This document shows, piece after piece, positions 29,446 to 38,909 of a DNA stretch of 64,000 bases (position 1 is its first letter; each line of letters opens with the position of its first letter). The position numbers and the translations under genes were made by a program. The DNA is taken from assembly GCA_947502975.1 (NCBI GenBank), contig CANNBV010000006.1:1-64000 (forward strand), read 5' to 3'. The notes under the pieces were generated by a model. That model did not search any database. It was given only the letters and a program-made list of their open reading frames with translations, and was not told where the DNA came from. This stretch comes from an uncultured Flavobacteriaceae bacterium. Lineage in GTDB: Bacteria; Bacteroidota; Bacteroidia; Flavobacteriales; Flavobacteriaceae.

Positions 29446-30645
29446 ATGAAATCATTTTTCCATTATTTCACCGTTTTAGTAGTGTCTATTACAATCCTAT
29501 CTTGCAAACAGTCAAAACAGGAACCAACCGCAACAGAAACAACACCTAAAGACGTCGTCTTTTTTACACCTAACCCTCAAAAAGTAAAAAAACAAGAGAT
29601 AAAAACCTTAGAAGTTGGAGCAAAAGCCCCAGATTTCAAACTCCCTGGTGTAGATGGTAAATACCATACACTTAGTGAGTACACCTCTGATGTTTTAGTC
29701 ATTTTATTTACGTGTAACCATTGTCCAACGGCACAAGCTTATGAAGATCGTGTAATTACATTTGTAGACGATTATAAAGATAAAAATGTGGAATTGATTG
29801 CCATTTCTTCAAATAGTATTTTAGGATTATTGCCCGAAGAATTAGGCTATTCTGATTTAGGTGATAGTTTTGAAGATATGAAAGTAAGGGTTGAAGAAAA
29901 AGGCTATAATTTCCCTTATTTGTATGACGGCGACACTCAAGAAGTTGCTTTAAAATATGGACCAGTTGCCACACCGCACATCTTTGTTTTTGATAAAACC
30001 AGAAACTTACAATATGTAGGGCGTTTGGATGGCACAGAAAAACCAGGTACTGCCAATGCTGAGGATTTACGCAATGCTGTAGATGCTTTATTATCTGGAG
30101 CATCACCCGAAGTTCAAAAAACTAAAACCTTTGGTTGCTCTACCAAATGGGGATGGAAGTTTGAAAACAAAGTAAAAGCTGATATCGAATGGAAACAAAA
30201 ACCTGTAGAGCTAACTAGAATTAATGAGGCTGGAATTAAAACACTTCTAAAAAATGTAGACTCTAAAAAATTAAGATTACTAAATATTTGGGCAACATGG
30301 TGCGGCCCCTGTAGGATAGAATATCCTGAGTTTGTTAACATACAACGTATGTTTGCTTGGAGAGATTTAGAGTTTATATCCTTATCTGCCGACAACCTAA
30401 AAAGTGAAGCTAAGGCTCTTGAATTCCTTAAAAACAACTATTCTGCTGTTGAGAATTACATTTTTGAAAATGAGGACAAATATGCGTTAATTGAAGCAAT
30501 TGACCCTGATTGGGATGGTGCTTTACCTTATACTCTTTTAATAGAACCTAATGGTAATATAGCGTGGACGCATCAAGGCGAGGTAGATTTTAGAGAACTA
30601 AAAAAAGTTATTGTTGAACACGATATGATTGGTAGATATTATTAA
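29446..30645 (+). CDS. Lipoprotein with two fused thioredoxin-fold domains (redoxin plus TlpA-like)
   Basis: Domain 1 VGAKAPDFKLPGVDGK..ILFTCNHCPTAQAYEDR; domain 2 LNIWATWCGPCRIEYPEF; N-terminal lipobox ITILSCKQ. Confidence 0.88.
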   Translation: MKSFFHYFTVLVVSITILSCKQSKQEPTATETTPKDVVFFTPNPQKVKKQEIKTLEVGAKAPDFKLPGVDGKYHTLSEYTSDVLVILFTCNHCPTAQAYEDRVITFVDDYKDKNVELIAISSNSILGLLPEELGYSDLGDSFEDMKVRVEEKGYNFPYLYDGDTQEVALKYGPVATPHIFVFDKTRNLQYVGRLDGTEKPGTANAEDLRNAVDALLSGASPEVQKTKTFGCSTKWGWKFENKVKADIEWKQKPVELTRINEAGIKTLLKNVDSKKLRLLNIWATWCGPCRIEYPEFVNIQRMFAWRDLEFISLSADNLKSEAKALEFLKNNYSAVENYIFENEDKYALIEAIDPDWDGALPYTLLIEPNGNIAWTHQGEVDFRELKKVIVEHDMIGRYY

Positions 30646-30737
30646 ATCTTTCTAGTTGATATGAACTAAAACCTCCCAAGTTTTCCTCAGGAGTTTTAGT
30701 TCACCACTTTTTAAACTTTAACTAAATAAGTAGAAAA

Positions 30738-31292
30738 CTATTTTTTAGTTTTAATGATAACCACACCGTTAGGCGCATTGTATTTCTTTAAAGCCTTTTC
30801 ACCTTTTATAACATCAATACTTTCTATATCATCTGGTGATAATTTCTCAGTAGCCTTTTTATTAGACACTTTACCATCTATAATTATCATCGGAGCCAAC
30901 TCACTCATTTCTTTCATATTAGGACCCTTTGATGTATCAAAAGGTACAGTATGTTTTTTATCTTTTGCCTTTATCTTTTCTTTTGATTTACCATCAGAAC
31001 TCCCTTCCTCTTTAGTTTTAATCAATATGACGCCATTGGGAGAATTGTATTTTTTCAATTGCTCTCCATCTTTAACTACAAATATTGATTCTATTTTTTT
31101 TTGATCTATTAATCCTACAGGAAAATCAAATTTCTTTCCATCAACATAAACATCTGGTTTTGCACCATCTTTAAGCTTTACGAAGAGTTTTCCTAAATTT
31201 GGTTCTCCTTCTATAGTTACTTTTTTCCCTTGTTCTTGTGCCATAGAAACGGAAAAACATATTGCAAAAACTGCTACTAGTATTTTTTTCAT
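30738..31292 (-). CDS. Secreted protein with two TonB-plug-like repeats
   Basis: IESIFVVKDGEQLKKYNSPNGVILIKTK and IESIDVIKGEKALKKYNAPNGVVIIKTKK. Confidence 0.7.
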   Translation of the reverse strand: MKKILVAVFAICFSVSMAQEQGKKVTIEGEPNLGKLFVKLKDGAKPDVYVDGKKFDFPVGLIDQKKIESIFVVKDGEQLKKYNSPNGVILIKTKEEGSSDGKSKEKIKAKDKKHTVPFDTSKGPNMKEMSELAPMIIIDGKVSNKKATEKLSPDDIESIDVIKGEKALKKYNAPNGVVIIKTKK

Positions 31293-31338
31293 CTTTTTAA
31301 ATATTTAACTGTTAGTACTTTTTATTTTAATGTTTACT

Positions 31339-31764
31339 CTATTCATATTTTGTATACACAACCACCAAATCATCTTCATAAATGATGTTTTGTAAAGTCT
31401 GTACCTGTTCTGTTTCGGGAAACATATTTAATGCTTCTTCAAGTAGTGCCTGCTTCTCTGCATAACTTAATTCTTTTGGTTTAAGACTATTTATGGTAAT
31501 GGTTATCAATAATAGTATTGAAGCCGCCGCTGATAGTATTTTTATAAACCGGTTATTTCTAAACGTTTTCTTTTCAAAAGAAGCCCAAAGTGTATCGTTG
31601 AAATTTTTAGGTGCTGTCTTTTTATGTGTTTTAACAAATTCTCCCAATGCTTTAAATTCGGAGGCAGATGGATCTGCAGTCTCAAACAGTAATTGTTCCT
31701 CTTCTAAAGTACTATTACCTGCTTCGTACTTTTCAATCAGCGCTTTAATAGTGTCCTCTTTCAT
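31339..31764 (-). CDS. Hypothetical membrane protein, probable anti-sigma partner
   Basis: 141 aa with one TM (ILSAAASILLLITITI); start overlaps the 3' end of the ECF sigma gene. Confidence 0.55.
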   Translation of the reverse strand: MKEDTIKALIEKYEAGNSTLEEEQLLFETADPSASEFKALGEFVKTHKKTAPKNFNDTLWASFEKKTFRNNRFIKILSAAASILLLITITINSLKPKELSYAEKQALLEEALNMFPETEQVQTLQNIIYEDDLVVVYTKYE

Positions 31765-32260
31765 AACTATATGTGTTTTTTAATGCTGTACCAATTTGTT
31801 TTCTTGCGCGCGACAATAAAACTCTAGCATGTTCTACTTTAATTTCCATAGCAGCAGCTATCTCTGTAAACTCATAACCATCTATATCTCTCATCATAAA
31901 CACCTCTTGCTGCTGTTCTGGAAGGGTTTTTAAAACGTTTTTGATAATACTATTTAACTCCTTCCATTCTACATCTTTGTGATCTTCTCCCGATTTTAAA
32001 ACATTTAGATATGGTGTTGCATCATCTACAATCTGTTTCTTTTTTCGCAACACATCTATACAGTAATTACGCGCCATTAGAAATACAAACCCAGTAATAT
32101 TTGGATGGCGTTCAAGATCTTTACGCTTATCCCAAAGCTTCATCATGATATCTTGGATTGCATCTTCTGTACTTGTAGCATTTCCAAGCAAACGAGATAC
32201 CATTGGGAACAACCGTTCTGATAATGAAAATACCTTAAGCTTAAAATCGTTTTTGTTCAT
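31745..32260 (-). CDS. ECF RNA polymerase sigma factor
   Basis: EDAIQDIMMKLWDKRKDL, LPEQQQEVFMMRDIDGYEFTEIAAAMEIKVEHARVLLSRARKQI. Confidence 0.93.
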   Translation of the reverse strand: MNKNDFKLKVFSLSERLFPMVSRLLGNATSTEDAIQDIMMKLWDKRKDLERHPNITGFVFLMARNYCIDVLRKKKQIVDDATPYLNVLKSGEDHKDVEWKELNSIIKNVLKTLPEQQQEVFMMRDIDGYEFTEIAAAMEIKVEHARVLLSRARKQIGTALKNTYSYERGHY

Positions 32261-32645
32261 TCTATTTTAATAACGATAAAATGGATGTGTTCATAACAAC
32301 ATTTTCGATTTTATTTTTTTAGTAGGTAAAAGTGAAATAGAAATCCTTGATTAAATCAAGGGTTACAAGAACCTTAAAATTTGATTTCAAAATACATGTT
32401 ATAGATGATCTTTGAATATTTTTTCATTCAATATTCTGAATTAAACCTAACCAACATTATGATTTTGCTAATTACAACAATACTGAAAACTAACAACTTG
32501 TTAAAATGTTGAGTTTTTATCTAGTCAATTGTCAGGCATTTGATTGCAATAACTTCTGAAGACAACTTTTTGTATGTGTTTTTTTTATAAGTTGCAGGAG
32601 CACGATGGCTAAACCTAAAAAAACAACACATTTAAGCGCTTTATT

Positions 32646-33185
32646 ATGAGACATAGAAACAACACCCAGAAAAACAAAAATCATAATTTTTCTAATCTAT
32701 TTGGGAAATACTTTTTTATCGCAATGTTTACAATTGCAAGTATGGGTTACGGTTATGCCCAAAATACAGATGTACAGTCTAACCAAAATGATCAGGCAAG
32801 AGTTACGGGCTTAAAATACATCTGTGTGCATGTACTTCAACTTGAAAAAACGTTAAAGCTGTACCAGGAGATCCTCGGTTTTAAAATGTCTGACGCAAAG
32901 GTGCTTCATGGTCCGGGACTTGAGGGTATGCTTGTAATGAAACTGAAGGCAGATGATTTAGAAATTAATCTGTCACTAACTGCACCAGAATTTCAACACA
33001 CTATTGGACCTGTTGGAAACACTAATCATAATCACTTTATGCTTCAGGTTAATGATATTGGACCTATTGGAGACAAGTTAAAAGAAGAAGGCTACGAATT
33101 AGAAAACGAGAACTACGTTCGTGATAAATACACATTTTTTGTTGGACCAAACGGAGAAATTATTGGTCTATCTGCTTGGGATTAA
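32646..33185 (+). CDS. VOC/glyoxalase family protein with N-terminal hydrophobic signal
   Basis: YICVHVLQLEKTLKLYQEILGFKMSDAK..NHNHFMLQVNDI...YTFFVGPNGEIIGL. Confidence 0.8.
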   Translation: MRHRNNTQKNKNHNFSNLFGKYFFIAMFTIASMGYGYAQNTDVQSNQNDQARVTGLKYICVHVLQLEKTLKLYQEILGFKMSDAKVLHGPGLEGMLVMKLKADDLEINLSLTAPEFQHTIGPVGNTNHNHFMLQVNDIGPIGDKLKEEGYELENENYVRDKYTFFVGPNGEIIGLSAWD

Positions 33186-33257
33186 CATCTTATCATTTAA
33201 CATAAAACAGAACTCTCAAGAATTCTTGGTAGTTTATAATTATCAATTCATTGGGCT

Positions 33258-34157
33258 CTAAAACAGTGCCTTCTGCGTTTGAGTTAACGCATCGATCTCT
33301 CTAATTCTAATGTCTTTAAAAAAGACTTCAGCACCTTCACTTTGCAATTGAATTTTTCCTTGAATTAAAGGTACACCATTACCATTGTCGTCAATATATC
33401 TAGAGTTTTTAAGAATCATCACCACTTCACCGTTTACGACATGTAAACTCTTGCCTTCGTAACAGTATAAGTCTAGCGTATTCCATTCATCATGTGGCTT
33501 TTCATAATTACTCTTCTTTCTACAATAGCCTTTATAAGGACTATTCATTCCTATTGGTAGAAAATCTTGAGATTCGTGTGCCAGAGGATCTAATACAGAT
33601 TCTGGTTTGTAGGCCCTAATATCGATGGCTGAGTTTTTCTGACTCCAAAAATCCCCTGTATGGCCTTCCATAATTTGAAACTCTTGAGACAACATCCAAG
33701 ATCGCCAATATTCCACACCCATCGGTCCTATAGAATGGTAGAGAATTCCAGAATCCTTAAGCAATTCTTTTCTAAAACCCCATGTATTATCTCCCCATTT
33801 GTATTTTAATTGGAAGTGGTAATTTTTAAACTCTTCTTTGGTAATTAAACAACCATAATATTCGCCAGTGTTTCTTATGATGGCCTCACCACCTTCTTGA
33901 ATAGTGGTGAATACATCATAGCCTGATTTATTTAACCCGATGGGTGGAATTAATTCCCCGTGTTCATTTTTTGGCTGAGAACCATTGTAACCAACTTGAT
34001 GTTGATAACTTAAAAAAACATCCCATTTGGATAGATTGTCATCAATTAAATCGTTCCATTTATAATTGTCTTCTGAATTAGATGTCTTTTCAGGATTACC
34101 CTGAGCACAGGATACAATGATCAAAAAAACGAAGCCTAGTGTTTTACTATAATTCAT
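33258..34157 (-). CDS. DUF1080 family (3-keto-disaccharide hydrolase-like) protein
   Basis: NYHFQLKYKWGDN..RKELLKDSGILYHSIGP...GKIQLQSEGAEVFFKDIRIREI. Confidence 0.85.
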   Translation of the reverse strand: MNYSKTLGFVFLIIVSCAQGNPEKTSNSEDNYKWNDLIDDNLSKWDVFLSYQHQVGYNGSQPKNEHGELIPPIGLNKSGYDVFTTIQEGGEAIIRNTGEYYGCLITKEEFKNYHFQLKYKWGDNTWGFRKELLKDSGILYHSIGPMGVEYWRSWMLSQEFQIMEGHTGDFWSQKNSAIDIRAYKPESVLDPLAHESQDFLPIGMNSPYKGYCRKKSNYEKPHDEWNTLDLYCYEGKSLHVVNGEVVMILKNSRYIDDNGNGVPLIQGKIQLQSEGAEVFFKDIRIREIDALTQTQKALF

Positions 34158-34209
34158 ATATGTTGGTTATTTAATGTAGTTTAAGCAATTTTACAAAATT
34201 CCATTACTA

Positions 34210-35892
34210 TTAAAAAGGTGTTTTGCTAATAAACTCTAAAACTTCTTGTGTCACAGGATGTGTGAATTTTAACTGTGCTGCATGTAAATGTAAACGTTCT
34301 CCTTTTGTACCGTACAAATCATCACCAACTATTGGGGTATTTAATCCATCTGTATGTGCTGCATGCACGCGTAACTGATGTGTACGTCCAGAAATTGGGG
34401 AAAAGTGAATTCGTGTTTTTCCGTTTTCAATACTAACAACTTTGTATTTGGTTTTAGCAGGTTTACCATGTTGGTAACAGACCAATTGTTGCGGACGGTT
34501 ATCTAAATCTACACGCAAAGGTAAATTAATAACGCCTTCCGTATTTGAAATTATACCATCTAACAAAGCGACATATCGTTTTTTGATAGAACGATTAATA
34601 AACTGCTTTTGAAGGTTTTTATGTGTTTTTTCATTTTTAGCTACTAACAACAATCCAGAGGTGGACATGTCCAACCGATGTACTAACAAAGGCCCCTTGG
34701 CTTTTGGCAAATAGCGTTTCATTCGCGTTAATACAGATTCCTGAATATGCTTCCCAGGAACCGATAAAAACTCATGAGGTTTGTTTACCAATAGTAAATA
34801 TTCATCCTCATAAATGATTTCTAGTGGCGCTTTGTGTGTTATTATATGTTGAATGGGGTTTACTTCAACATTTAAACCTTGCATCATATGTCCTAAAATA
34901 GGTTCGCATTTACTACGACATGATGGGTAAAATTGCTTGTGTTTTCGCACTTCAGATTTTGGAGAGGCGCCCCACCAAAACTCTGCCATGGCAATCGGTT
35001 TTAAATCATTTTCATATGCATATTGAAATAACTTTGGTGCCGCACACTCTCCTGATCCAGCTGGAACTGGCGTCATAGCATCTTTAAAAATATCAAGTAA
35101 ATCTTTAGTAACCCCTTCCGCATTCAAAAAACGGTATTGCTCGTGTAAACGTTTCTGTAAGTTAGCTGATAACGTAGCACGCTTTTCTTTTAAATGCTCA
35201 ATAGGTTGCAAAACAGTATTTAAATCTGTTTTGGCTTGTTTAATTTTTGCTTCCCAATCTTGTTTTAAATCTTTTAGCCGAAAATGATAATAAATACTTT
35301 GTTTTTTTAAATCTTCATCTAAAGCTTTATACGCCTCTTCAGACAATTCACTTAACGCTTTTTCACGCTTAATTTTTCGCTCCTTTTTCTTGCTTTTAAT
35401 TTCTGCTTTAAAAGTGTTTAATTGTGCAGCATACTTATGAATCTCTCCATCTAAATTGAACTTTGCTTCCTCTAATGCTTTGGTAGTTTCCAAATATTCG
35501 ATTTCACGATTTAGTCTATTTAACTCCGCTTCCCCTTTTTTGTAAAATCCGTTTTCATCTAAAGTATCGTAGACTGTAGGTACAAAACCTTTATGATAAT
35601 TATTCTCAGCCAATTTCCCTGAGAATGCAGCCAAATAGCCTAATTCACCTTCGCTATTTTGTGCTACCATCACACCAAACATCTTGCCTATTTGTAAGCC
35701 CGTTTGCTCAGAATCTAATCCAAAGTTATGTACAAAATCGGTTTGAAGCTTCAAATAATTTTGCAGATCTATAGCAGCTAAAACACTTAATTGATGTGGC
35801 GTGTAATAGAATGGAAATGTAAATTGTTTCGGTAACTCTATTTTAGTTTCTAGATATAACCGATGAAATAAGGTTTCACCAAAGTCCTGCAT
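34210..35892 (-). CDS. RluA family pseudouridine synthase with long N-terminal extension
   Basis: LLVHRLDMSTSGLLLVAKNEKTHKNLQKQF, HFSPISGRTHQLRVHAAH; ~340-aa coiled-coil-rich N-terminus. Confidence 0.9.
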   Translation of the reverse strand: MQDFGETLFHRLYLETKIELPKQFTFPFYYTPHQLSVLAAIDLQNYLKLQTDFVHNFGLDSEQTGLQIGKMFGVMVAQNSEGELGYLAAFSGKLAENNYHKGFVPTVYDTLDENGFYKKGEAELNRLNREIEYLETTKALEEAKFNLDGEIHKYAAQLNTFKAEIKSKKKERKIKREKALSELSEEAYKALDEDLKKQSIYYHFRLKDLKQDWEAKIKQAKTDLNTVLQPIEHLKEKRATLSANLQKRLHEQYRFLNAEGVTKDLLDIFKDAMTPVPAGSGECAAPKLFQYAYENDLKPIAMAEFWWGASPKSEVRKHKQFYPSCRSKCEPILGHMMQGLNVEVNPIQHIITHKAPLEIIYEDEYLLLVNKPHEFLSVPGKHIQESVLTRMKRYLPKAKGPLLVHRLDMSTSGLLLVAKNEKTHKNLQKQFINRSIKKRYVALLDGIISNTEGVINLPLRVDLDNRPQQLVCYQHGKPAKTKYKVVSIENGKTRIHFSPISGRTHQLRVHAAHTDGLNTPIVGDDLYGTKGERLHLHAAQLKFTHPVTQEVLEFISKTPF

Positions 35893-35933
35893 AAATCATT
35901 TTAAACAGCTACAAAGAAACGAAATTTAATAGA

Positions 35934-37721
35934 TTAACTGGCTTTAACACTAGCTATCCAAGCATCAATTTTGTTTTCTAATAACTGCAATGGAATGCAA
36001 CCAGTTTCTAAAACTTGATCATGAAATTCTCTAACATCGAAAGCATCACCTAATTCAGCCTTGGCTTTAGCTCTTAACTCAATAAGCTTTAGTTGTCCTA
36101 TCTTATAAGACAATGCCTGTCCTGGATTTGCCATATAACGTTCTATCTCACTAGTGATACTTGCTTCAGATTCTGCTTCATTATCTAGTGAATATTCAAT
36201 GGCCTGTTCTCTAGTCCAACCTTTAGCATGCAATCCTGTATCAACTACCAAACGTATAGCACGATGAATTTCCGCACTTAGCATACCAAAGTATTGGTAT
36301 GGATCTTTATACAATCCTAATTCTTCTCCCATCGATTCTGTATATAATGCCCATCCTTCTCCATAAGCACTATACCATAATGTTTTTCTAAAATCAGGTA
36401 ATTCTTCATTTTCTTGAGCCAATGAAATCTGGAAATGATGACCAGGTATAGCTTCATGTAAAAATAAATCTTCTTTATCAAAAATATTATAAGCCAATAC
36501 ATCTGGAATTGGCGTATAAAAAATTCCTGGGCGTGTACCATCCAAAGATCCAGCACTATAGTTGGCAGCAGCAGATTTTTCTCTAAATGGTTCTGTTCGT
36601 CTTACTTCAAAAGGTGTTTTAGGTTGTTTTCCAAATAACTTATCAATTTTTGGTTTCATAACATTATGTATGCTATCATAAAACGCAATAACTTGAGAGC
36701 GCTCTGTAAATGGTTTCAAAGCTTTATTAGTTCTTACATGATCAAAAAAAGCTTTTAAATCTCCCTTAAAACCTACTTTACTCTTTATCTCTTCCATCTC
36801 TTGCCTAATTCTAGCTACTTCTTTTAAGCCTAATTGATGGATGTCATCAGCTGTCATAGACGTTGTTGTATATAACTTGATTTGGTGATTATAGTAGGCA
36901 TCTCCTAGAGGTGTAGCATTTATACCATCGGTATCTCTTCCAGCTGACAAATAATCTGTTTTGAGAAAATCAGTCATTGCAGCATATGCAGGTATAACTT
37001 TATCTTGCACCATAGATCTGTATGCAACAGTTATAGCATCTCTATCTTCTTTTGAAAATGTTTCTGGTAATAATTTAATTGGCGAAAAATACAAGTGGGA
37101 TTCTACGTCTCCTTTTGATAATCCTTCAAATTGAGGAATTACTTTTTTAATTAACGACTTTGGCAGTACATAACCACTAGCTATACCCTTTTCCATATTA
37201 GCTTTGGCAGAAGCCAACCACACCAAATATCCATCCACACGTTTTAACCAGTTTTCATAATCTTCAACAGTTTTAAATGGTTGTGCAGTAATACCGCTAG
37301 CTAACTGATTGAAATCTAAATTTTTAGACCACATTTGATCTATAGGCATTAAATCTTTACTAAAAGAAAGCGACTCTAAATTGATTTCGCAATCCCATTG
37401 TAACACAGCCATACTCATTCTTTCTGTATCAGTAAGCGTAGTTTCGTCTATGTTAGATAATGCCTCTAAAGACTGCTCATAAAATGCCTTTTTCTCTGCT
37501 TTATAAGATTCCGAAAGAAAATCTGGATACGCAGCATTGTATCTGTTGTCACCAGCTCTAGTCGCTTGAACTGGATCTAGCTCATAACCTTTTTCGCCAT
37601 AATCAGACAATAGTTTGGTAAGCTTTAACTCATTTTCATATGTTGCAGTTTCTTTCTTAGAGTTTTCTTTACATGAAATTAAAAAAAGTAATAAAATAGA
37701 AGTAAGAATCAGTTTTTTCAT
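35934..37721 (-). CDS. DUF885 family lipoprotein/metallohydrolase
   Basis: FLHEAIPGHHFQISLAQE, YGEGWALYTESMGEELGLYKDPYQYFGMLSAEIHRAIRLVVDTGLH; N-terminal lipobox. Confidence 0.9.
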   Translation of the reverse strand: MKKLILTSILLLFLISCKENSKKETATYENELKLTKLLSDYGEKGYELDPVQATRAGDNRYNAAYPDFLSESYKAEKKAFYEQSLEALSNIDETTLTDTERMSMAVLQWDCEINLESLSFSKDLMPIDQMWSKNLDFNQLASGITAQPFKTVEDYENWLKRVDGYLVWLASAKANMEKGIASGYVLPKSLIKKVIPQFEGLSKGDVESHLYFSPIKLLPETFSKEDRDAITVAYRSMVQDKVIPAYAAMTDFLKTDYLSAGRDTDGINATPLGDAYYNHQIKLYTTTSMTADDIHQLGLKEVARIRQEMEEIKSKVGFKGDLKAFFDHVRTNKALKPFTERSQVIAFYDSIHNVMKPKIDKLFGKQPKTPFEVRRTEPFREKSAAANYSAGSLDGTRPGIFYTPIPDVLAYNIFDKEDLFLHEAIPGHHFQISLAQENEELPDFRKTLWYSAYGEGWALYTESMGEELGLYKDPYQYFGMLSAEIHRAIRLVVDTGLHAKGWTREQAIEYSLDNEAESEASITSEIERYMANPGQALSYKIGQLKLIELRAKAKAELGDAFDVREFHDQVLETGCIPLQLLENKIDAWIASVKAS

Positions 37722-37764
37722 AAATATTTATAATTGAAGACTAAAAATACCCAAAAAACTATTA

Positions 37765-38172
37765 TTAATCATCAGAAAACGTTAAAAAATCACCTGAAAT
37801 TATATGTGTAACATCAGTAACTGAACCATTATAAAGATACACCCAAGCATCTATAGAATTTCCATTTTCTAAAAAAACTGTTGTAATTTTTCGCTTGAAT
37901 AAGCTTTCATTTGGCTGTTCTACATCAAAACCTTCATAGTCATCTAAAACCTTAAACGTTTCAGATATATGTTTTAACTTATAAACAGTACCATATACAT
38001 GTTCTGAAGTAACGTCACTAGAAATAGCACCAGGAAACCAAGAAATCTTGTAGAGTTTACCTAAAATAAACCCTTTGCTTACAACCTCAGAGTACTGTGA
38101 CAAAAATTTAGACATCTCATTATCTAAATCTTGTTGTAATGTGCCGTAAACAAAAAGATAGTCAGAATTCAA
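37765..38172 (-). CDS. Gamma-glutamylcyclotransferase (AIG2-like) family protein
   Basis: YLFVYGTLQQDLDN..., LDDYEGFD. Confidence 0.85.
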   Translation of the reverse strand: MNSDYLFVYGTLQQDLDNEMSKFLSQYSEVVSKGFILGKLYKISWFPGAISSDVTSEHVYGTVYKLKHISETFKVLDDYEGFDVEQPNESLFKRKITTVFLENGNSIDAWVYLYNGSVTDVTHIISGDFLTFSDD

Positions 38173-38181
38173 AAGAAAATA

Positions 38182-38571
38182 CTAAACAAATCGATTCAAA
38201 TCCACCTGATTAATTTGTCCGTGAGACGCATGAGCAACTAACTCACCGTTTTTAATCACCAAAAGTTGTGGAGATTCATGAATCAATTGAAATTTATAGC
38301 CAACTTCATCAGAAACTTGTCGGTAATTTAAAATATCCAAATAGTATAAATCTAAATCCTTTTCACTAAAGTTGTAGTCATTGATAAACTGACGTTGCAC
38401 CATACTACTAATGCCACATCTCGTAGAATGTTTAAAAATAACCTGAGTTTTAATGCTCGATTTTTTCTTTATATAATCTATTTGTGGTAAATCATTTAAG
38501 GGAATCCATGGTAACACTTTCTCCTCTTTTTCTACTTTTTCTCCTCCAAATATTTTTTTTAATAATCCCAT
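38182..38571 (-). CDS. ytxJ: Bacillithiol system redox-active protein YtxJ-like
   Basis: VIFKHSTRCGISSMVQRQF, YYLDILNYRQVSDEVGYKFQLIHESPQLLVIKNGELVAHASH. Confidence 0.88.
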   Translation of the reverse strand: MGLLKKIFGGEKVEKEEKVLPWIPLNDLPQIDYIKKKSSIKTQVIFKHSTRCGISSMVQRQFINDYNFSEKDLDLYYLDILNYRQVSDEVGYKFQLIHESPQLLVIKNGELVAHASHGQINQVDLNRFV

Positions 38572-38638
38572 AAATTGCTATTAACCGTATCTTAGTTTTA
38601 TTTAAACGTAATGTTTAAGCTTACATTGTATGTTTTCA

Positions 38639-38721
38639 GGGCGTTACCCAAAGGGTCGGGCTTTCACTACTCAATCCCTCCTTCGTCGGGGATTTCAAAC
38701 ATGCCGTTCAATCCCTAACGC
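38639..38721 (+). repeat. Intergenic repeat, copy B (GGGCGTTACCC...TCAATCCCTAACGC)
   Basis: GGGCGTTACCCaaaGGGTCGGGCTTTCactacTCAATCCCTCCTTCGTCGGGgatttcaaacatgccgtTCAATCCCTAACGC. Confidence 0.65.
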
Positions 38722-38909
38722 GCCACTGTTATGTGCTTACTCAAACCTTAAGTCGCATATCAATTTAAAATCTTACATCTGACGAAAAGTCATTTGTTTC
38801 GGGAGAATTCACGACATTTTGTCTTAAATCAAGATGCTTTTTAAATTGGTAAGATAATTGACTTATACAGAACGTAAAGTTAACGAAAAAGAAACCAAAT
38901 CATATAAAA

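Noticed and set aside
36317-36556. 79-aa ORF in an alternative frame, and many other ORFs opposite or inside large genes (e.g. 1647-1922, 39983-40306, 50149-50622, 62782-63159)
   Set aside because: Fully contained in well-supported CDSs (DUF885, uvrB, clpB, S41, operon genes) with no independent evidence.
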